Shown here: positions 8,569-17,570 of the stretch, piece by piece
Layout: every line of letters starts with the position of its first letter
Position numbering within the stretch: position 1 is the stretch's first letter
From: an uncultured Lachnospiraceae bacterium
GTDB lineage: Bacteria > Bacillota > Clostridia > Lachnospirales > Lachnospiraceae
NCBI GenBank assembly: GCA_946554445.1
Contig: CAMNSD010000003.1
Coordinates: 62,001 to 126,000 of the forward strand
Reading direction: 5' to 3'
DNA length: 64,000 nt
Translations under genes and position numbers: made by a program
The notes under the pieces: generated by a model
The model's database searches: none
The model's input: only the letters and a program-made list of their open reading frames with translations
What the model was told of the DNA's origin: nothing

Positions 8569-9483
8569 ATGAACAAAATTATTGAAGTCGAACATTTTAC
8601 TAAAAGGTATGGTGATTTTACCGCAGTGGACGACATTTCGTTTGCTGTTGACGAGGGCAGCATTTTTGCATTTCTCGGGCCGAATGGTGCGGGCAAAACC
8701 ACAACAATCAATACATTGTGTACGATTCTGGATAAATCGGAGGGCAATATTCAAATTAATGGACACGATGTTGCGAAAGAAAAAGCGTTAGTCAGAAAGG
8801 ATATCGGGATTGTGTTTCAAGACTCAACGCTTGACGAGAAAATGACGGTGGAGGAAAACTTAAAATACCACTGTGCGTTTTATAAAGTACCCAAAAGCGA
8901 GGTGGCAAAGCGTATAGATTTTGCGCTTGATTTAGTCGAACTGCTAGATTGGAAAAGAGCGATTATCGGTAGTCTGTCGGGCGGAATGAAACGCCGCGTT
9001 GAAATTGCGCGCGGCCTTGTACATTATCCGAAAGTTCTGTTTTTAGACGAGCCGACAACAGGGCTTGATCCCCAAACACGTGCGAATGTTTGGGAGTATA
9101 TCCAAAAGCTGCAAAAGCAGAAAAACATTACGATTTTTTTAACAACGCACTATATGGACGAAGCGGAAGTCTGTTCAAAAATTGTCGTAATGGATCACGG
9201 TAAAATCATTGCGCACGATACACCCGAAAATTTAAAAAAGCAATACACAAGCATTGAAATCAAAGTGGTTTGTTCTAAATCGGAAATGCTTGAAAACGCA
9301 TTGCAAAACAGAAGTATACCGTATCATATAAACGGAAACACAATCATTTTTCAAACAAAACAGTCGTCCAATGCATTGGAAATTTTATTGGCGTGCAAAA
9401 ATGAAATCATTGATTTTGAGGTTAAAAAGGGAACGCTCAACGATGTATTTCTCGCGATTACAGGAAAGGAGATTAGAGAATAA
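8569..9483 (+). CDS. ABC transporter ATP-binding protein, DrrA-like drug exporter family
   Basis: This 304-residue ATPase has Walker A GPNGAGKTT near residue 35, signature LSGGMKRR and Walker B VLFLDEPTTGLDP, followed by the C-terminal extension (about 230-304) typical of DrrA-like export ATPases. It pairs with the ABC-2 permease that starts at its own last base. Such two-gene exporters pump drugs, peptides or lipids outward; the substrate is unknown here. AAAAGGAGAA precedes the start. Base composition and codon choice look different from the housekeeping genes around it. Confidence 0.9.
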   Translation: MNKIIEVEHFTKRYGDFTAVDDISFAVDEGSIFAFLGPNGAGKTTTINTLCTILDKSEGNIQINGHDVAKEKALVRKDIGIVFQDSTLDEKMTVEENLKYHCAFYKVPKSEVAKRIDFALDLVELLDWKRAIIGSLSGGMKRRVEIARGLVHYPKVLFLDEPTTGLDPQTRANVWEYIQKLQKQKNITIFLTTHYMDEAEVCSKIVVMDHGKIIAHDTPENLKKQYTSIEIKVVCSKSEMLENALQNRSIPYHINGNTIIFQTKQSSNALEILLACKNEIIDFEVKKGTLNDVFLAITGKEIRE

Positions 9484-10328
9484 TGAACCCGATTATGGCA
9501 ATTGTACAAAGAAATTTATTGAATTATGTGAGGAGTAAAGGTCGAGTTTTCGGAAGCCTGTTTATGTCAATGTTTATGTTCGTGATGTTTTCATTTTTAA
9601 TGAAATCTTCTATGAGCAGCGTCAACGCGCCGATGAATTATTTGATTTCGGGAGTGATTATTATGAGCGTTTTTCAAACGAGCGTAAATAATTCTTCGGA
9701 CATATTATCTGACATTTCAAGTGGTTATATGAAAGAGGTTATGGTTGCACCGATTTTGAGAAGTCAAATTTCCATTGGAAATATTTTATCGGGTGCGGTT
9801 ATCGCTGCACTTCAAGGCGCGGTTACAGCGATTGTCGGTATTGCGATAGGACTTAGTATAAATGCCTTGCAAGGAGTTTTAATGCTTGCGGTTATGTTTA
9901 TCTCTGCTATGACATTCAGTGCAGTCGGTCTGTTTTTGGCAACAGTGTCGCGTAATTCACCAGCGTTCCAAACGATAAGTTCAATGATTATGATGCCGCT
10001 TACTTTCGTTTCGGGCGCATATATCCCAACAACGATAATACCGGCGTTTTTATTACCAATTGTATATATTAATCCGTTGACATACACAACTTCAATTTTT
10101 CGTTATATTGCACTCGGCGCAAATAAAATGACAGCGGCGGAACTCGTAAACGAGGGCATAGCGTTTAAGATAGGCTCATTCACGATAACGCCCATTATGG
10201 GACTTTTGATTACGGTTTTAATCGGAGCAGTTTTCTTTGCGGTTTGTGTAATGAAATTTAATAAAGCAGATTTTTCATCGGTAAAGATTGCGAAAAATGT
10301 TCACGGAAGCAGGGCACTGCAAAGATAG
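9483..10328 (+). CDS. ABC-2 type permease, partner of the DrrA-like ATPase
   Basis: A 281-residue membrane protein with six hydrophobic segments and the ABC-2 family motif SSMIMMPLTFVSGAYIPTTI around residue 180. It is the membrane half of the exporter whose ATPase ends in the TAATG overlap with its start, so translation is coupled. Length and topology match DrrB-type permeases. Substrate unknown. Confidence 0.88.
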   Translation: MNPIMAIVQRNLLNYVRSKGRVFGSLFMSMFMFVMFSFLMKSSMSSVNAPMNYLISGVIIMSVFQTSVNNSSDILSDISSGYMKEVMVAPILRSQISIGNILSGAVIAALQGAVTAIVGIAIGLSINALQGVLMLAVMFISAMTFSAVGLFLATVSRNSPAFQTISSMIMMPLTFVSGAYIPTTIIPAFLLPIVYINPLTYTTSIFRYIALGANKMTAAELVNEGIAFKIGSFTITPIMGLLITVLIGAVFFAVCVMKFNKADFSSVKIAKNVHGSRALQR

Positions 10329-10341
10329 GAGAGTAGTATAT

Positions 10342-11223
10342 ATGGAACTGAAATTTGAACAGGTATCAAAAAATTATAAGGATAAAAAAGTTTTAAAAGA
10401 TATTTCCGTTAAAATGAGTACGGGTGTGTATGGTTTGCTCGGACCGAACGGTGCGGGCAAAACAACAATGATTAAAATTATGGCTGATGTTCTGCGGCCT
10501 ACCAACGGCCGGATTTTATATGACGGACAGGATATTCACATTATCGGTAATGAATACAGGGCGAAAGTCGGATATTTGCCGCAGGAAATAAGTTTTTACA
10601 GCAATTTTACAGGCGGAGATTATCTTAAATATTCCGCTGCACTCAAAGGTATGGGGAAATTATATACGAAAAACCGAATTGAGGAGCTTGCATATCATGT
10701 CGGATTGCAGGACGATTTGAAGCGGCAGTGTCATACCTATTCGGGCGGAATGAAGCGCAGACTTGGGATCGCACAGGCACTTCTTGATAATCCCGAGATT
10801 TTGATTTTGGACGAACCAACAGCGGGACTTGATCCGTTGGAACGTGTAAAGTTCCGAAATATTATATCCGCGTATTCAAAGGACAGATTAGTGCTTTTGT
10901 CAACGCATATTGTGTCTGATGTTGAACATATTGCTTCTAAAATAATGATGATGGAATATGGTGTTATCAGATATATGAATACAAGCGAGGAATATATCAA
11001 AATGGCACAAAATTGCGTGTGGCTTGCGAAAATGTCTGCTGAAGAACTTGTGGAATATCAAAATAACGCTGTTATAAGCAATGTTATTGCAAAAGACGGC
11101 GTTATGGAAGTTCGCGTGATAGACGAGGAAAAACCGTTTGCCGACGCTGTGCAAACCGCTTCGACGCTTGAGGACGTATATTTATATATTTTTGATTATT
11201 TGCCGGAAAAGGCAAGGAGGTAG
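10342..11223 (+). CDS. Second ABC transporter ATP-binding protein of the island
   Basis: The true start is taken as ATG 10342 (TAGGAGAG ribosome site), giving 293 residues; the longer reading from 10288 lacks a ribosome site and overlaps the permease. Walker A is GPNGAGKTTM, the signature YSGGMKRR, Walker B LILDEPTAGLDP. It is related to, but clearly distinct from, the first ATPase. It likely works with the 400-residue permease that follows 4 bases later, making a second complete exporter in the same operon. Confidence 0.9.
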   Translation: MELKFEQVSKNYKDKKVLKDISVKMSTGVYGLLGPNGAGKTTMIKIMADVLRPTNGRILYDGQDIHIIGNEYRAKVGYLPQEISFYSNFTGGDYLKYSAALKGMGKLYTKNRIEELAYHVGLQDDLKRQCHTYSGGMKRRLGIAQALLDNPEILILDEPTAGLDPLERVKFRNIISAYSKDRLVLLSTHIVSDVEHIASKIMMMEYGVIRYMNTSEEYIKMAQNCVWLAKMSAEELVEYQNNAVISNVIAKDGVMEVRVIDEEKPFADAVQTASTLEDVYLYIFDYLPEKARR

Positions 11224-11227
11224 CGCT

Positions 11228-12430
11228 ATGTCATTATTTATGTTTGAACTGCGAAAGCTGCTGCTGAATAAAAAAACGGCTATTTTACTGCTTGTATTAT
11301 TTGCGCTTTACAGCGTGATAGGATTTTCCACATCTTTGTTTTTGATTGGAAGCAATGACGCTTATAAAGATTACGAAACACTTTCCGCCGATTATGAGGG
11401 TGCAATTGACACAGAGAAAGCGGAAAAATCCAAGAGAGTGTATGATGAAATATGCGCGCGTTATGGGACAGATTCGAGAATGATTGCAAGGTGCATAAAA
11501 GATAGTCCCGAAACAATCCTTGACGTGAAATACAAAGAATTTTGCGAAAGAATTGACGAATACCGAAATGGAACACCTCCCGAGAGTAATGAAGAGCCAT
11601 ACGGAATAAACACGTTGCAATCGAAAATAGGAGAGCTTGAGAAGCAGGGACAACAAAATACATTTGAATATAAAAAATTATGCGATTCCCTGCAAAAACT
11701 GACCGCGCTCGGTGAACCGGAATTTAGAAATATTCTGCTTTGGGAAAATCTATTTACAAATTGGGGAGAACACATGATGCAGTTCCTATTATTGATACCT
11801 CTTACGTTCCTCATTGCTCCGGTTTTTGCGATAGAACGGTCAAGTGGTATGGATCATTTGATTTTGAGTTCTCGCCATGGCAGACGAGAAATTGTTACTG
11901 CGAAGCTATTGAGCGTATTGGTTACTTCCACTGTCGTAGTTATGGTATATCTCATAGCAACTTTTGTTTTTTGCTTTCTTCCACACGCAAGTTTTTACGG
12001 GTGGGACACCACAATCCAGTCAATCCCCGAATACGCGCGTTCGATGTTTGGGTTTAAGGTCTGGCAATTTACCATCGTTTCAGCTGCGTGGCTGCTTTTT
12101 ACCGGCGCAGTTTACAGCCTTATTGTCAGCTTTATTTCCTCTCGTATGAAAAGTCAAATGAGCGTTGTGGGTATAAGCCTTGCAATTTTATTTATAAATG
12201 TGGGGTTAGCGGCAATGGGTGATGGTGTCGTTCAAAGAATACAGATGATTATTGACTTTGGTCTGGCAAATGTTACTTTAATCAAAGAGGTGTTCGGCGG
12301 ATATAAGGTTTTCAACGTATTTGGTATGATTGTCAGTTATCCGGTTATGGCGGCCTTTGTTTTGGGGATTTCCGCTGTTCTTGCAACAGGTGGGATTTAC
12401 TGGGGACAGAAACACAGAGCAGTTGTCTAA
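11228..12430 (+). CDS. ABC permease with large extracytoplasmic loop, partner of the second ATPase
   Basis: From ATG 11228 (AGGAGG ribosome site) the product has 400 residues: one N-terminal membrane helix (about 18-40), a roughly 150-residue charged soluble segment, then five or six helices. That layout fits ABC-2 permeases with a large external domain, as seen in some peptide or antibiotic exporters. It closes the island; immediately downstream is the tail of a broken methyltransferase gene. Function beyond export is not known. Confidence 0.82.
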   Translation: MSLFMFELRKLLLNKKTAILLLVLFALYSVIGFSTSLFLIGSNDAYKDYETLSADYEGAIDTEKAEKSKRVYDEICARYGTDSRMIARCIKDSPETILDVKYKEFCERIDEYRNGTPPESNEEPYGINTLQSKIGELEKQGQQNTFEYKKLCDSLQKLTALGEPEFRNILLWENLFTNWGEHMMQFLLLIPLTFLIAPVFAIERSSGMDHLILSSRHGRREIVTAKLLSVLVTSTVVVMVYLIATFVFCFLPHASFYGWDTTIQSIPEYARSMFGFKVWQFTIVSAAWLLFTGAVYSLIVSFISSRMKSQMSVVGISLAILFINVGLAAMGDGVVQRIQMIIDFGLANVTLIKEVFGGYKVFNVFGMIVSYPVMAAFVLGISAVLATGGIYWGQKHRAVV

Positions 12431-12458
12431 CAGTTAGAACGGCGGTTGTTAAATAAGT

Positions 12459-12547
12459 TTTTTCATCAAAATGAAGAAATTATATTTGATTGTGACTCCG
12501 GTGGCATACCACATCAGCATTGTATGGAAATATTGCTTGACAATTAG
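12459..12547 (+). pseudogene. Tail fragment of a second XRE-methyltransferase gene
   Basis: Bases 12459-12547 read in frame FHQNEEIIFDCDSGG then IPHQHCMEILLDN and a stop, nearly identical to the last part of the intact gene at 13824-14651 (aligned from 14551). Differences include synonymous and conservative changes and a different last few residues, so it is an old duplicate rather than an assembly repeat. The rest of the copy is missing; its place is taken by the ABC island. Confidence 0.85.
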
Positions 12548-12749
12548 AATGTGCATTGTTATTATATTTGTATAGCAATGACATTCTAACGGGAAAACGT
12601 TCTAATAATCTGATTTTCTATGAAATGCCCTGGGGTATTTTATCTGTTTTAGAATCCTTGCTTATAATTCAATGACCAGGTAAGCAGGGAAAGAAGCAGG
12701 CTTTCGTCAAAGGAGAGATTCTCTGCTGCCGCAGACGAAAGGAGAAAAT
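12544..12749 (+). other. Intergenic region with an imperfect hairpin before the Rpn gene
   Basis: An inverted repeat pairs 12544-12558 with 12576-12589 (one bulged G), and an outer pair TTAGAACG/CGTTCTAA sits at 12434-12441 and 12598-12605. Nearer the Rpn gene, CTTTCGTC and GACGAAAG flank an inner AGAGA/TCTCT stem at about 12702-12741 in the untranslated leader. I see no gene in it and no good promoter beyond a TATAAT near 12663. Confidence 0.5.
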
Positions 12750-13664
12750 ATGGAAACAAAAAATGTGATGTTGCAGGCAGAGAGTGAGTATACGCCGGTC
12801 TACCGGACATATAAGGATCGGGTATTCCGGATGTTGTTCAAAGAGAAGAAACGGTTGCTGGAATTGTATAATGCCTTGAATGGAACAGTATATGATGACG
12901 AAGAGGACTTGAATGTCAATACGCTGGAAAATGTCATTTACATGAAAATGAAAAATGATATTTCACTTATTCTTGGCTGCGATATGTGTTTGTATGAACA
13001 TCAGTCAAGTTATTGTCCGAATATGCCTTTGAGAGGCTTTTTGTACTTTGCAGATTTGTATAAAAAGTATCTTGGAGATACGGAACTGGTTACTAACCGT
13101 AGAGTCATGTTACCTTCGCCCCGTTATGTGGTCTTTTATAATGGATTGGAAAGACAGGAGGAAGAGTTTACACAGTATTTGTCGGAATCTTTTACAGACA
13201 AGGACGGTTGTATTGAGGTGACAGTAAAGACATATAATATCAATTATGGGCATAACAGAGAATTGCTTGAAAAAAGTCCTACGTTAAAGGGGTACGCTCG
13301 GTTTGTGGCTATCATTAGGAAGAATTTGGAGATGATGAGTCTTGTGGAAGCAGTGGACAGTGCAGTGACAGAGTGTATTGATCAGAATATCTTACGGGAT
13401 TTCTTAATGGAGCAGAGAAATGAGGTGGTTGCAATGTCGATTTATGAATACAATGAAGCATATGCGATGAGAGTGACCTATGAGGATGGGGAGAGTGCTG
13501 GTTATGAAAGAGGTAAAATGGAAGGAAAAGAGCAGACTCTGGTACATAATATAGAGGCGGCGATGAAGAGTTTTAGTATCAGTCTGGAAAAAGCGTGCGC
13601 CGGGCTGGATGTCTCTGTGGAAGAGTATCGGCGTGCAAAGGCACAGACTATACAGACGGATTAA
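12750..13664 (+). CDS. Rpn-family recombination-promoting nuclease / putative transposase (PD-(D/E)XK)
   Basis: The 304-residue protein begins with YTPVYRTYKDRVFRMLF, the usual opening of Rpn-like PD-(D/E)XK proteins of Clostridia, and has the family's C-terminal tail with the charged stretch ERGKMEGKEQTLV and a last helix-turn-helix-like segment (FSISLEKACAGLDVSVEEY). Rpn proteins in E. coli are DNA endonucleases that promote RecA-independent recombination; many Clostridia carry several. A truncated relative lies at 60939. The gene sits between a broken and an intact copy of the methyltransferase gene. Confidence 0.8.
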   Translation: METKNVMLQAESEYTPVYRTYKDRVFRMLFKEKKRLLELYNALNGTVYDDEEDLNVNTLENVIYMKMKNDISLILGCDMCLYEHQSSYCPNMPLRGFLYFADLYKKYLGDTELVTNRRVMLPSPRYVVFYNGLERQEEEFTQYLSESFTDKDGCIEVTVKTYNINYGHNRELLEKSPTLKGYARFVAIIRKNLEMMSLVEAVDSAVTECIDQNILRDFLMEQRNEVVAMSIYEYNEAYAMRVTYEDGESAGYERGKMEGKEQTLVHNIEAAMKSFSISLEKACAGLDVSVEEYRRAKAQTIQTD

Positions 13665-13679
13665 GAATGATGTTTCAAG

Positions 13680-13718
13680 GAACCTTGACGTGAGATATTC
13701 ATATCAGGGTTCTTTTTT
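13680..13718 (+). terminator. Intrinsic terminator after the Rpn gene
   Basis: GAACCTTGA (13680-13688) pairs with TCAGGGTTC (13704-13712) with one wobble, followed by six Ts. Confidence 0.75.
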
Positions 13719-13762
13719 CAATCTGTGGTTGAGTTTAGTAACTTTTTTCAACAAATACGTTA

Positions 13763-13791
13763 TTGAGGGATAAGAGATATCTTGCTATGAT
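13763..13791 (+). promoter_or_regulatory. Promoter of the XRE-methyltransferase gene
   Basis: TTGAGG (13763-13768), 17 bases, TATGAT (13786-13791), followed by AGAAAGAGAG as ribosome site before the ATG at 13824. Confidence 0.6.
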
Positions 13792-13823
13792 ATGAAAAAT
13801 ATATTGGAGAAAGAGAGATATAT

Positions 13824-14651
13824 ATGAATGATACGATAGGAACAATTATTATGAAAAAAAGAAAGCAACTGGGGTATACACAACAAAAAATAGCTGATTA
13901 TCTGAATGTCTCATTTCAGGCAGTTTCCAAGTGGGAAAACGGGCAAGCATATCCGGACATCAATATTTTGCCGAGACTTGCGTATCTTTTAGAGACTACC
14001 ACGGATTCTCTTTTGGGATATAGTGCAGTGGTCAGAACGGATTATGAGAAACGGTATCAAGAGGACGGATATTATTGGGGATTGATCCCGAATGAAATGT
14101 GTTATGAGATTATGAAAATAAAACCGCCGGTAAAACCTTGGCGTGTTTTAGAGATTGGATGCGGGGAAGGAAAGGATGCGGTTTTTCTAGCCAAAAACGG
14201 CTATCAGGTTTCAGCCTTTGATGTGGCTGAGGCTGGTCTGGAAAAGGCGCGCAGACTGGCGCAGTTAAATGAGGCGTCCATTGAATTCTTTAAAGCTGAC
14301 ATACGGGATTATCGTCCTGACACTTGCTTTGATATTGTTTATTGCAGTGGGGTGCTGCATTATATTACTGGGAGTCTGCGCACAGAATTTGTGGATCGAA
14401 TAAAGGAGTATACGGCAGTTGGAGGCATTCATGCCATGAATGTATTTGTTGATAAACCTTTTATTATGCCTGCGCCTGACCGGGAAGAGATTGAAATTGC
14501 GAATGGAAACTGGCGGTCTGGCGAATTGCCCGGTCTTTATCATGATTGGCTTTTTCATCAAAATGAAGAAATTATATTTGATTGTGACAGCGGCGGCATA
14601 CCACATCAGCATTGTATGGATATATTGATTGCGGAGAAAATGGTGGGATGA
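13824..14651 (+). CDS. XRE DNA-binding domain fused to a SAM-dependent methyltransferase
   Basis: Residues 1-65 form a Cro/CI-type helix-turn-helix (KRKQLGYTQQKIADYLNVSF, then QAVSKWENGQAYPDINIL), and residues about 85-230 a class I methyltransferase with motif I VLEIGCGEGKDAVFLA and a TehB/UbiE-like core (YCSGVLHYI). Such fusions are common in Clostridia, but the methyl acceptor is unknown; detoxification of a small molecule with self-regulation is one guess. The gene has its own promoter. A tail fragment of a near-identical copy lies at 12459-12547, and hairpin repeats follow directly after the stop. Confidence 0.85.
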   Translation: MNDTIGTIIMKKRKQLGYTQQKIADYLNVSFQAVSKWENGQAYPDINILPRLAYLLETTTDSLLGYSAVVRTDYEKRYQEDGYYWGLIPNEMCYEIMKIKPPVKPWRVLEIGCGEGKDAVFLAKNGYQVSAFDVAEAGLEKARRLAQLNEASIEFFKADIRDYRPDTCFDIVYCSGVLHYITGSLRTEFVDRIKEYTAVGGIHAMNVFVDKPFIMPAPDREEIEIANGNWRSGELPGLYHDWLFHQNEEIIFDCDSGGIPHQHCMDILIAEKMVG

Positions 14652-14782
14652 TATAATAGACGCAAGCTCAGCAGCTTGCGTCTCAAGAATTGCTGTGCAA
14701 TTCTTGCTGAAGTAGCCAAGGATTACAGCATTTGTGGGATAATATAATAAACGCAAGTTCAGCAGCTTGCGTCTCAATAATT
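14652..14782 (+). repeat. Two copies of a hairpin repeat element (one complete, one degenerate)
   Basis: Copy C (14652-14717) holds two stem-loops: GACGCAAGCT/AGCTTGCGTC and CAAGAATTGC/GCAATTCTTG. Copy D (14742-14782) keeps only the first, with a wobble pair. The same element appears in inverse orientation, twice, at 33794-33951, with changes on both sides of the stems. It resembles REP/BIME-type repeats and could also end transcription of the upstream gene. Confidence 0.8.
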
Positions 14783-14807
14783 ATTACTATAGAAAGGCGG
14801 TACATAT

Positions 14808-15641
14808 ATGAATCCTGTATACGAAAAACTTTTAAAATGCTATGACTGTTACAAAGCCAAAATCGACTTTGAGCCCAAGGTAGCGGTGGTGCTCGGTTCC
14901 GGGCTCGGAAACTTTGCTAAAGTGGTGGATGTGAAGGCGGAACTCCCCTACAGTGAGATCGAGGGCTTTCCGGTATCCACTGTGCCGGGACATGCCGGGA
15001 AGTTTATCTTCGGCTATATCAATGAGATACCTGTGGTCCTGATGCAGGGACGGGTACATTATTATGAGGGATATCCGATCACGGATGTGGTACTTCCGGC
15101 GAGACTGATGAAGATGATGGGAGCCAAAGTACTTTTTCTGACCAATGCTTCTGGCGGAATCAATCCTTCTTTCCATGCAGGAAGTCTGATGCTGATCAAA
15201 GACCATGTGTCTTTATTTGCACCGAATCCTTTGATTGGGCCTAATATTGATGAGTTGGGGACCAGATTCCCAGATATGTCCCATGTCTATGACGAAGACT
15301 TACAGAAGATTATCGTGGATACAGCGAAGGAGAACGATATTGAATTGTTTGAGGGTGTTTATGCACAGCTCACAGGGCCTTCTTTTGAATCTCCGGCGGA
15401 GATCCAACTGCTTCATAAGCTGGGTGTCAGTGCCGTTGGTATGAGCACGGTGGTGGAAGCCATCGCCGCCAATCATATGGGGATGAAGATCTGCGGTGTT
15501 TCTTGTGTCAGCAATCTTGCGGCAGGGATGAACAGCGCGCCGCTTACCCATGAGGAAGTGCAGGAAGCGGCTAATGCTGTGGCGCCGAAGTTTGAGAAGT
15601 TATTGGTGGAATCCATTACGAAATTTGGAAGGTTTTTTTAA
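14808..15641 (+). CDS. punA: Purine nucleoside phosphorylase (trimeric, inosine/guanosine type)
   Basis: The 277-residue enzyme has the PNP phosphate-site motif VLGSGLGNF, VPGHAGKF, QGRVHYYEGY, TNASGGINPSF and the purine-site region TGPSFESPAEI and VGMSTVVEA. It splits (deoxy)inosine and guanosine with phosphate into base and ribose-1-phosphate. Length fits the low-molecular-mass trimeric class. It opens a run of nucleoside-salvage genes on the plus strand. A separate terminator follows, so the operon may restart at cdd. Confidence 0.94.
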   Translation: MNPVYEKLLKCYDCYKAKIDFEPKVAVVLGSGLGNFAKVVDVKAELPYSEIEGFPVSTVPGHAGKFIFGYINEIPVVLMQGRVHYYEGYPITDVVLPARLMKMMGAKVLFLTNASGGINPSFHAGSLMLIKDHVSLFAPNPLIGPNIDELGTRFPDMSHVYDEDLQKIIVDTAKENDIELFEGVYAQLTGPSFESPAEIQLLHKLGVSAVGMSTVVEAIAANHMGMKICGVSCVSNLAAGMNSAPLTHEEVQEAANAVAPKFEKLLVESITKFGRFF

Positions 15642-15646
15642 AAGCA

Positions 15647-15684
15647 ATAAAAGCGCATTGCCTCTCACGATGGAATGCGCTTTT
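15647..15684 (+). terminator. Intrinsic terminator after punA
   Basis: AAAAGCGCATT (15647-15657) pairs perfectly with AATGCGCTTTT (15672-15682), ending in a run of Ts. Confidence 0.88.
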
Positions 15685-15763
15685 TTAATGGAAAAAATTA
15701 GAGTTTACCATGGAAATGTATATCGGCGTATGATACAATATTGCATAAATTGGGAGGAAAGCC

Positions 15764-16210
15764 ATGATATCAGAAGAGACAATCCATGATTTAATTGCAC
15801 AAGCCATTACAGCGAGAGGAAATTCCTATTCCCCCTATTCCCATTATCAGGTAGGGGCGGCGCTTTTGTCAGAAGATGGACAGGTTACCTTGGGATGTAA
15901 TATTGAGAATGCGGCCTATACGCCTACGAATTGTGCGGAACGGACGGCATTTTTTAAGGCGGTCAGCGAAGGCATCCGAAGTTTTCAGGCAATCGCTGTG
16001 GTTGGCAGTCCTGCCGGAAAAGAGATTACACAGTTTGCCTATCCCTGTGGGGTATGCAGACAGGTGATGATGGAATTTTGCAATCCGGCAGAGTTTCAGA
16101 TTATTGTGGCAAAGTCGCAGGAGGAATATGTGTGCCTGACACTGGATCAATTTTTGCCAAACGGCTTTGGCCCGGATAATCTGGGACCATTTGACAGTCA
16201 GGAAGAATGA
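15764..16210 (+). CDS. cdd: Cytidine deaminase
   Basis: A 148-residue zinc deaminase of the homotetrameric class: substrate loop GCNIENAAY, catalytic TNCAERTAFF (Cys ligand and Glu) and PCGVCRQ (two Cys ligands). It converts cytidine and deoxycytidine to uridine forms for salvage. GGGAGGAAAG ribosome site. It stands between purine nucleoside phosphorylase and the MTA/SAH deaminase, consistent with a salvage cluster. Confidence 0.94.
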   Translation: MISEETIHDLIAQAITARGNSYSPYSHYQVGAALLSEDGQVTLGCNIENAAYTPTNCAERTAFFKAVSEGIRSFQAIAVVGSPAGKEITQFAYPCGVCRQVMMEFCNPAEFQIIVAKSQEEYVCLTLDQFLPNGFGPDNLGPFDSQEE

Positions 16211-16272
16211 ACAGAGGGATAGGCAGAATAGAAGATACGGGCGGTTAAAGGACAGGAAAGGTCGGACAGGAT

Positions 16273-17568
16273 ATGAATATCAGATTTTATAATGCAAGGA
16301 TTCTCACCATGCAGGATATGGAAATTTTGGAAGGGGAACTCTGGGTACAGGATCAGAAGATTCTGTATGTGGGGGACGGCAGTGATGTGGATACAGTCTA
16401 TCAGGAACTGGCACTGGAAAGTATCGTATGGGATCGGGAGATTGACTGTGAGGGCAATCTGTTGATGCCCGGTTTTAAGAATGCCCATACCCATTCTGGC
16501 ATGACGTTGTTACGTTCCTATGCGGATGATATGCCGCTTGCGGAATGGCTGAATGACCGGGTGTTTCCTGTTGAGGCCAAGATGGATGGAGAGATGATCT
16601 ATCATCTGACCAAGCTGGCAATCCTGGAATACCTGACCAGCGGTATTACGGCAGTCTTTGATATGTACTTGACGCCGGAAACGATTGCGCGGGCCTGCGT
16701 AGACATGGGAATGCGCTGCGTACAGGTCAGCGCGCAGAATAATTTTAGTCAGTCCCTGGAACTGACAGAGCGCATGTATCAGCAATTGAACCATGATGAT
16801 CCGCTGCTTGGTTATTTTATCGGGTTTCATGCGGAATACACCTGTTCCCGGGAACTTTTGGAAGGTGTGGCTACTCTGGCGCATAAATATCAGGCGCCGG
16901 TATTTACTCATCTTGCAGAGACGCAGGCAGAGGTGGAAGGCTGTAAGGAACGCTATGGTATGTCGCCGGTGAAGCTGTTGGATTCCCTGGGGATGTTTGA
17001 CTATGGTGGGGGAGGCTATCATTGCGTCTATCTGGAGGAAGAGGATATGGAGATATTCCAAAAGAGGGGACTCAGTGTGGTGACCAATCCCGGCTCCAAT
17101 GCGAAATTGGCCAGCGGGATTGCGCCGATTGCGGAGTATTTAAAGAGGGGAATCAACGTGGCAATTGGGACAGACGGCCCTGCAAGCAATAACTGTCTGG
17201 ATATGTTCCGGGAAATGTTTTTGGTAACGGGATTGGCGAAACTGCGGGAGAAAGATGCGGCGGCAGTGGATGCCTGGGAAGTGTTGAAGATGGCCACGGT
17301 GAATGGTTCTAAGGCTATGAACCTGCCGGATACGGATGTGCTTGCGAAGGGGAAGGCCGCAGACCTGATCATGATAGACCTGCATCAGCCCAATATGCAG
17401 CCGATCAATAACATTCCTAAGAATATTGTTTACAGCGGAAGTAAGCAGAATGTGAAGATGACTATGATTCAGGGAAAGATTCTGTATGAAAACGGGCAGT
17501 TTACCAAAGCATATGATGTGGAAGAAATTTATAGAAAGGCAAATGAGATTATAGACCGTCTCAGATAG
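16273..17568 (+). CDS. mtaD: Amidohydrolase, 5'-methylthioadenosine / S-adenosylhomocysteine deaminase-like
   Basis: The 431-residue protein is an ATZ/TRZ-type metal-dependent deaminase: metal site NAHTHSGM near residue 75, HAEY and HLAET in the barrel, and GTDGPASNN near residue 295. Family members deaminate MTA, SAH or related adenosines to the inosine form. Position next to cytidine deaminase and PNP supports nucleoside recycling. The precise substrate (MTA, SAH or 5'-deoxyadenosine) cannot be decided by eye. It ends two bases before the MutS-like gene. Confidence 0.85.
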   Translation: MNIRFYNARILTMQDMEILEGELWVQDQKILYVGDGSDVDTVYQELALESIVWDREIDCEGNLLMPGFKNAHTHSGMTLLRSYADDMPLAEWLNDRVFPVEAKMDGEMIYHLTKLAILEYLTSGITAVFDMYLTPETIARACVDMGMRCVQVSAQNNFSQSLELTERMYQQLNHDDPLLGYFIGFHAEYTCSRELLEGVATLAHKYQAPVFTHLAETQAEVEGCKERYGMSPVKLLDSLGMFDYGGGGYHCVYLEEEDMEIFQKRGLSVVTNPGSNAKLASGIAPIAEYLKRGINVAIGTDGPASNNCLDMFREMFLVTGLAKLREKDAAAVDAWEVLKMATVNGSKAMNLPDTDVLAKGKAADLIMIDLHQPNMQPINNIPKNIVYSGSKQNVKMTMIQGKILYENGQFTKAYDVEEIYRKANEIIDRLR

Positions 17569-17570
17569 CT

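Noticed and set aside
10288-10341. 18-residue extension of the second ABC ATPase
   Set aside because: It lies within the permease gene and has no ribosome site; ATG 10342 follows TAGGAGAG.
12434-12605. TTAGAACG/CGTTCTAA as ends of an insertion element
   Set aside because: Only 8 bases match, there is no transposase or target duplication, and a chance match is plausible.
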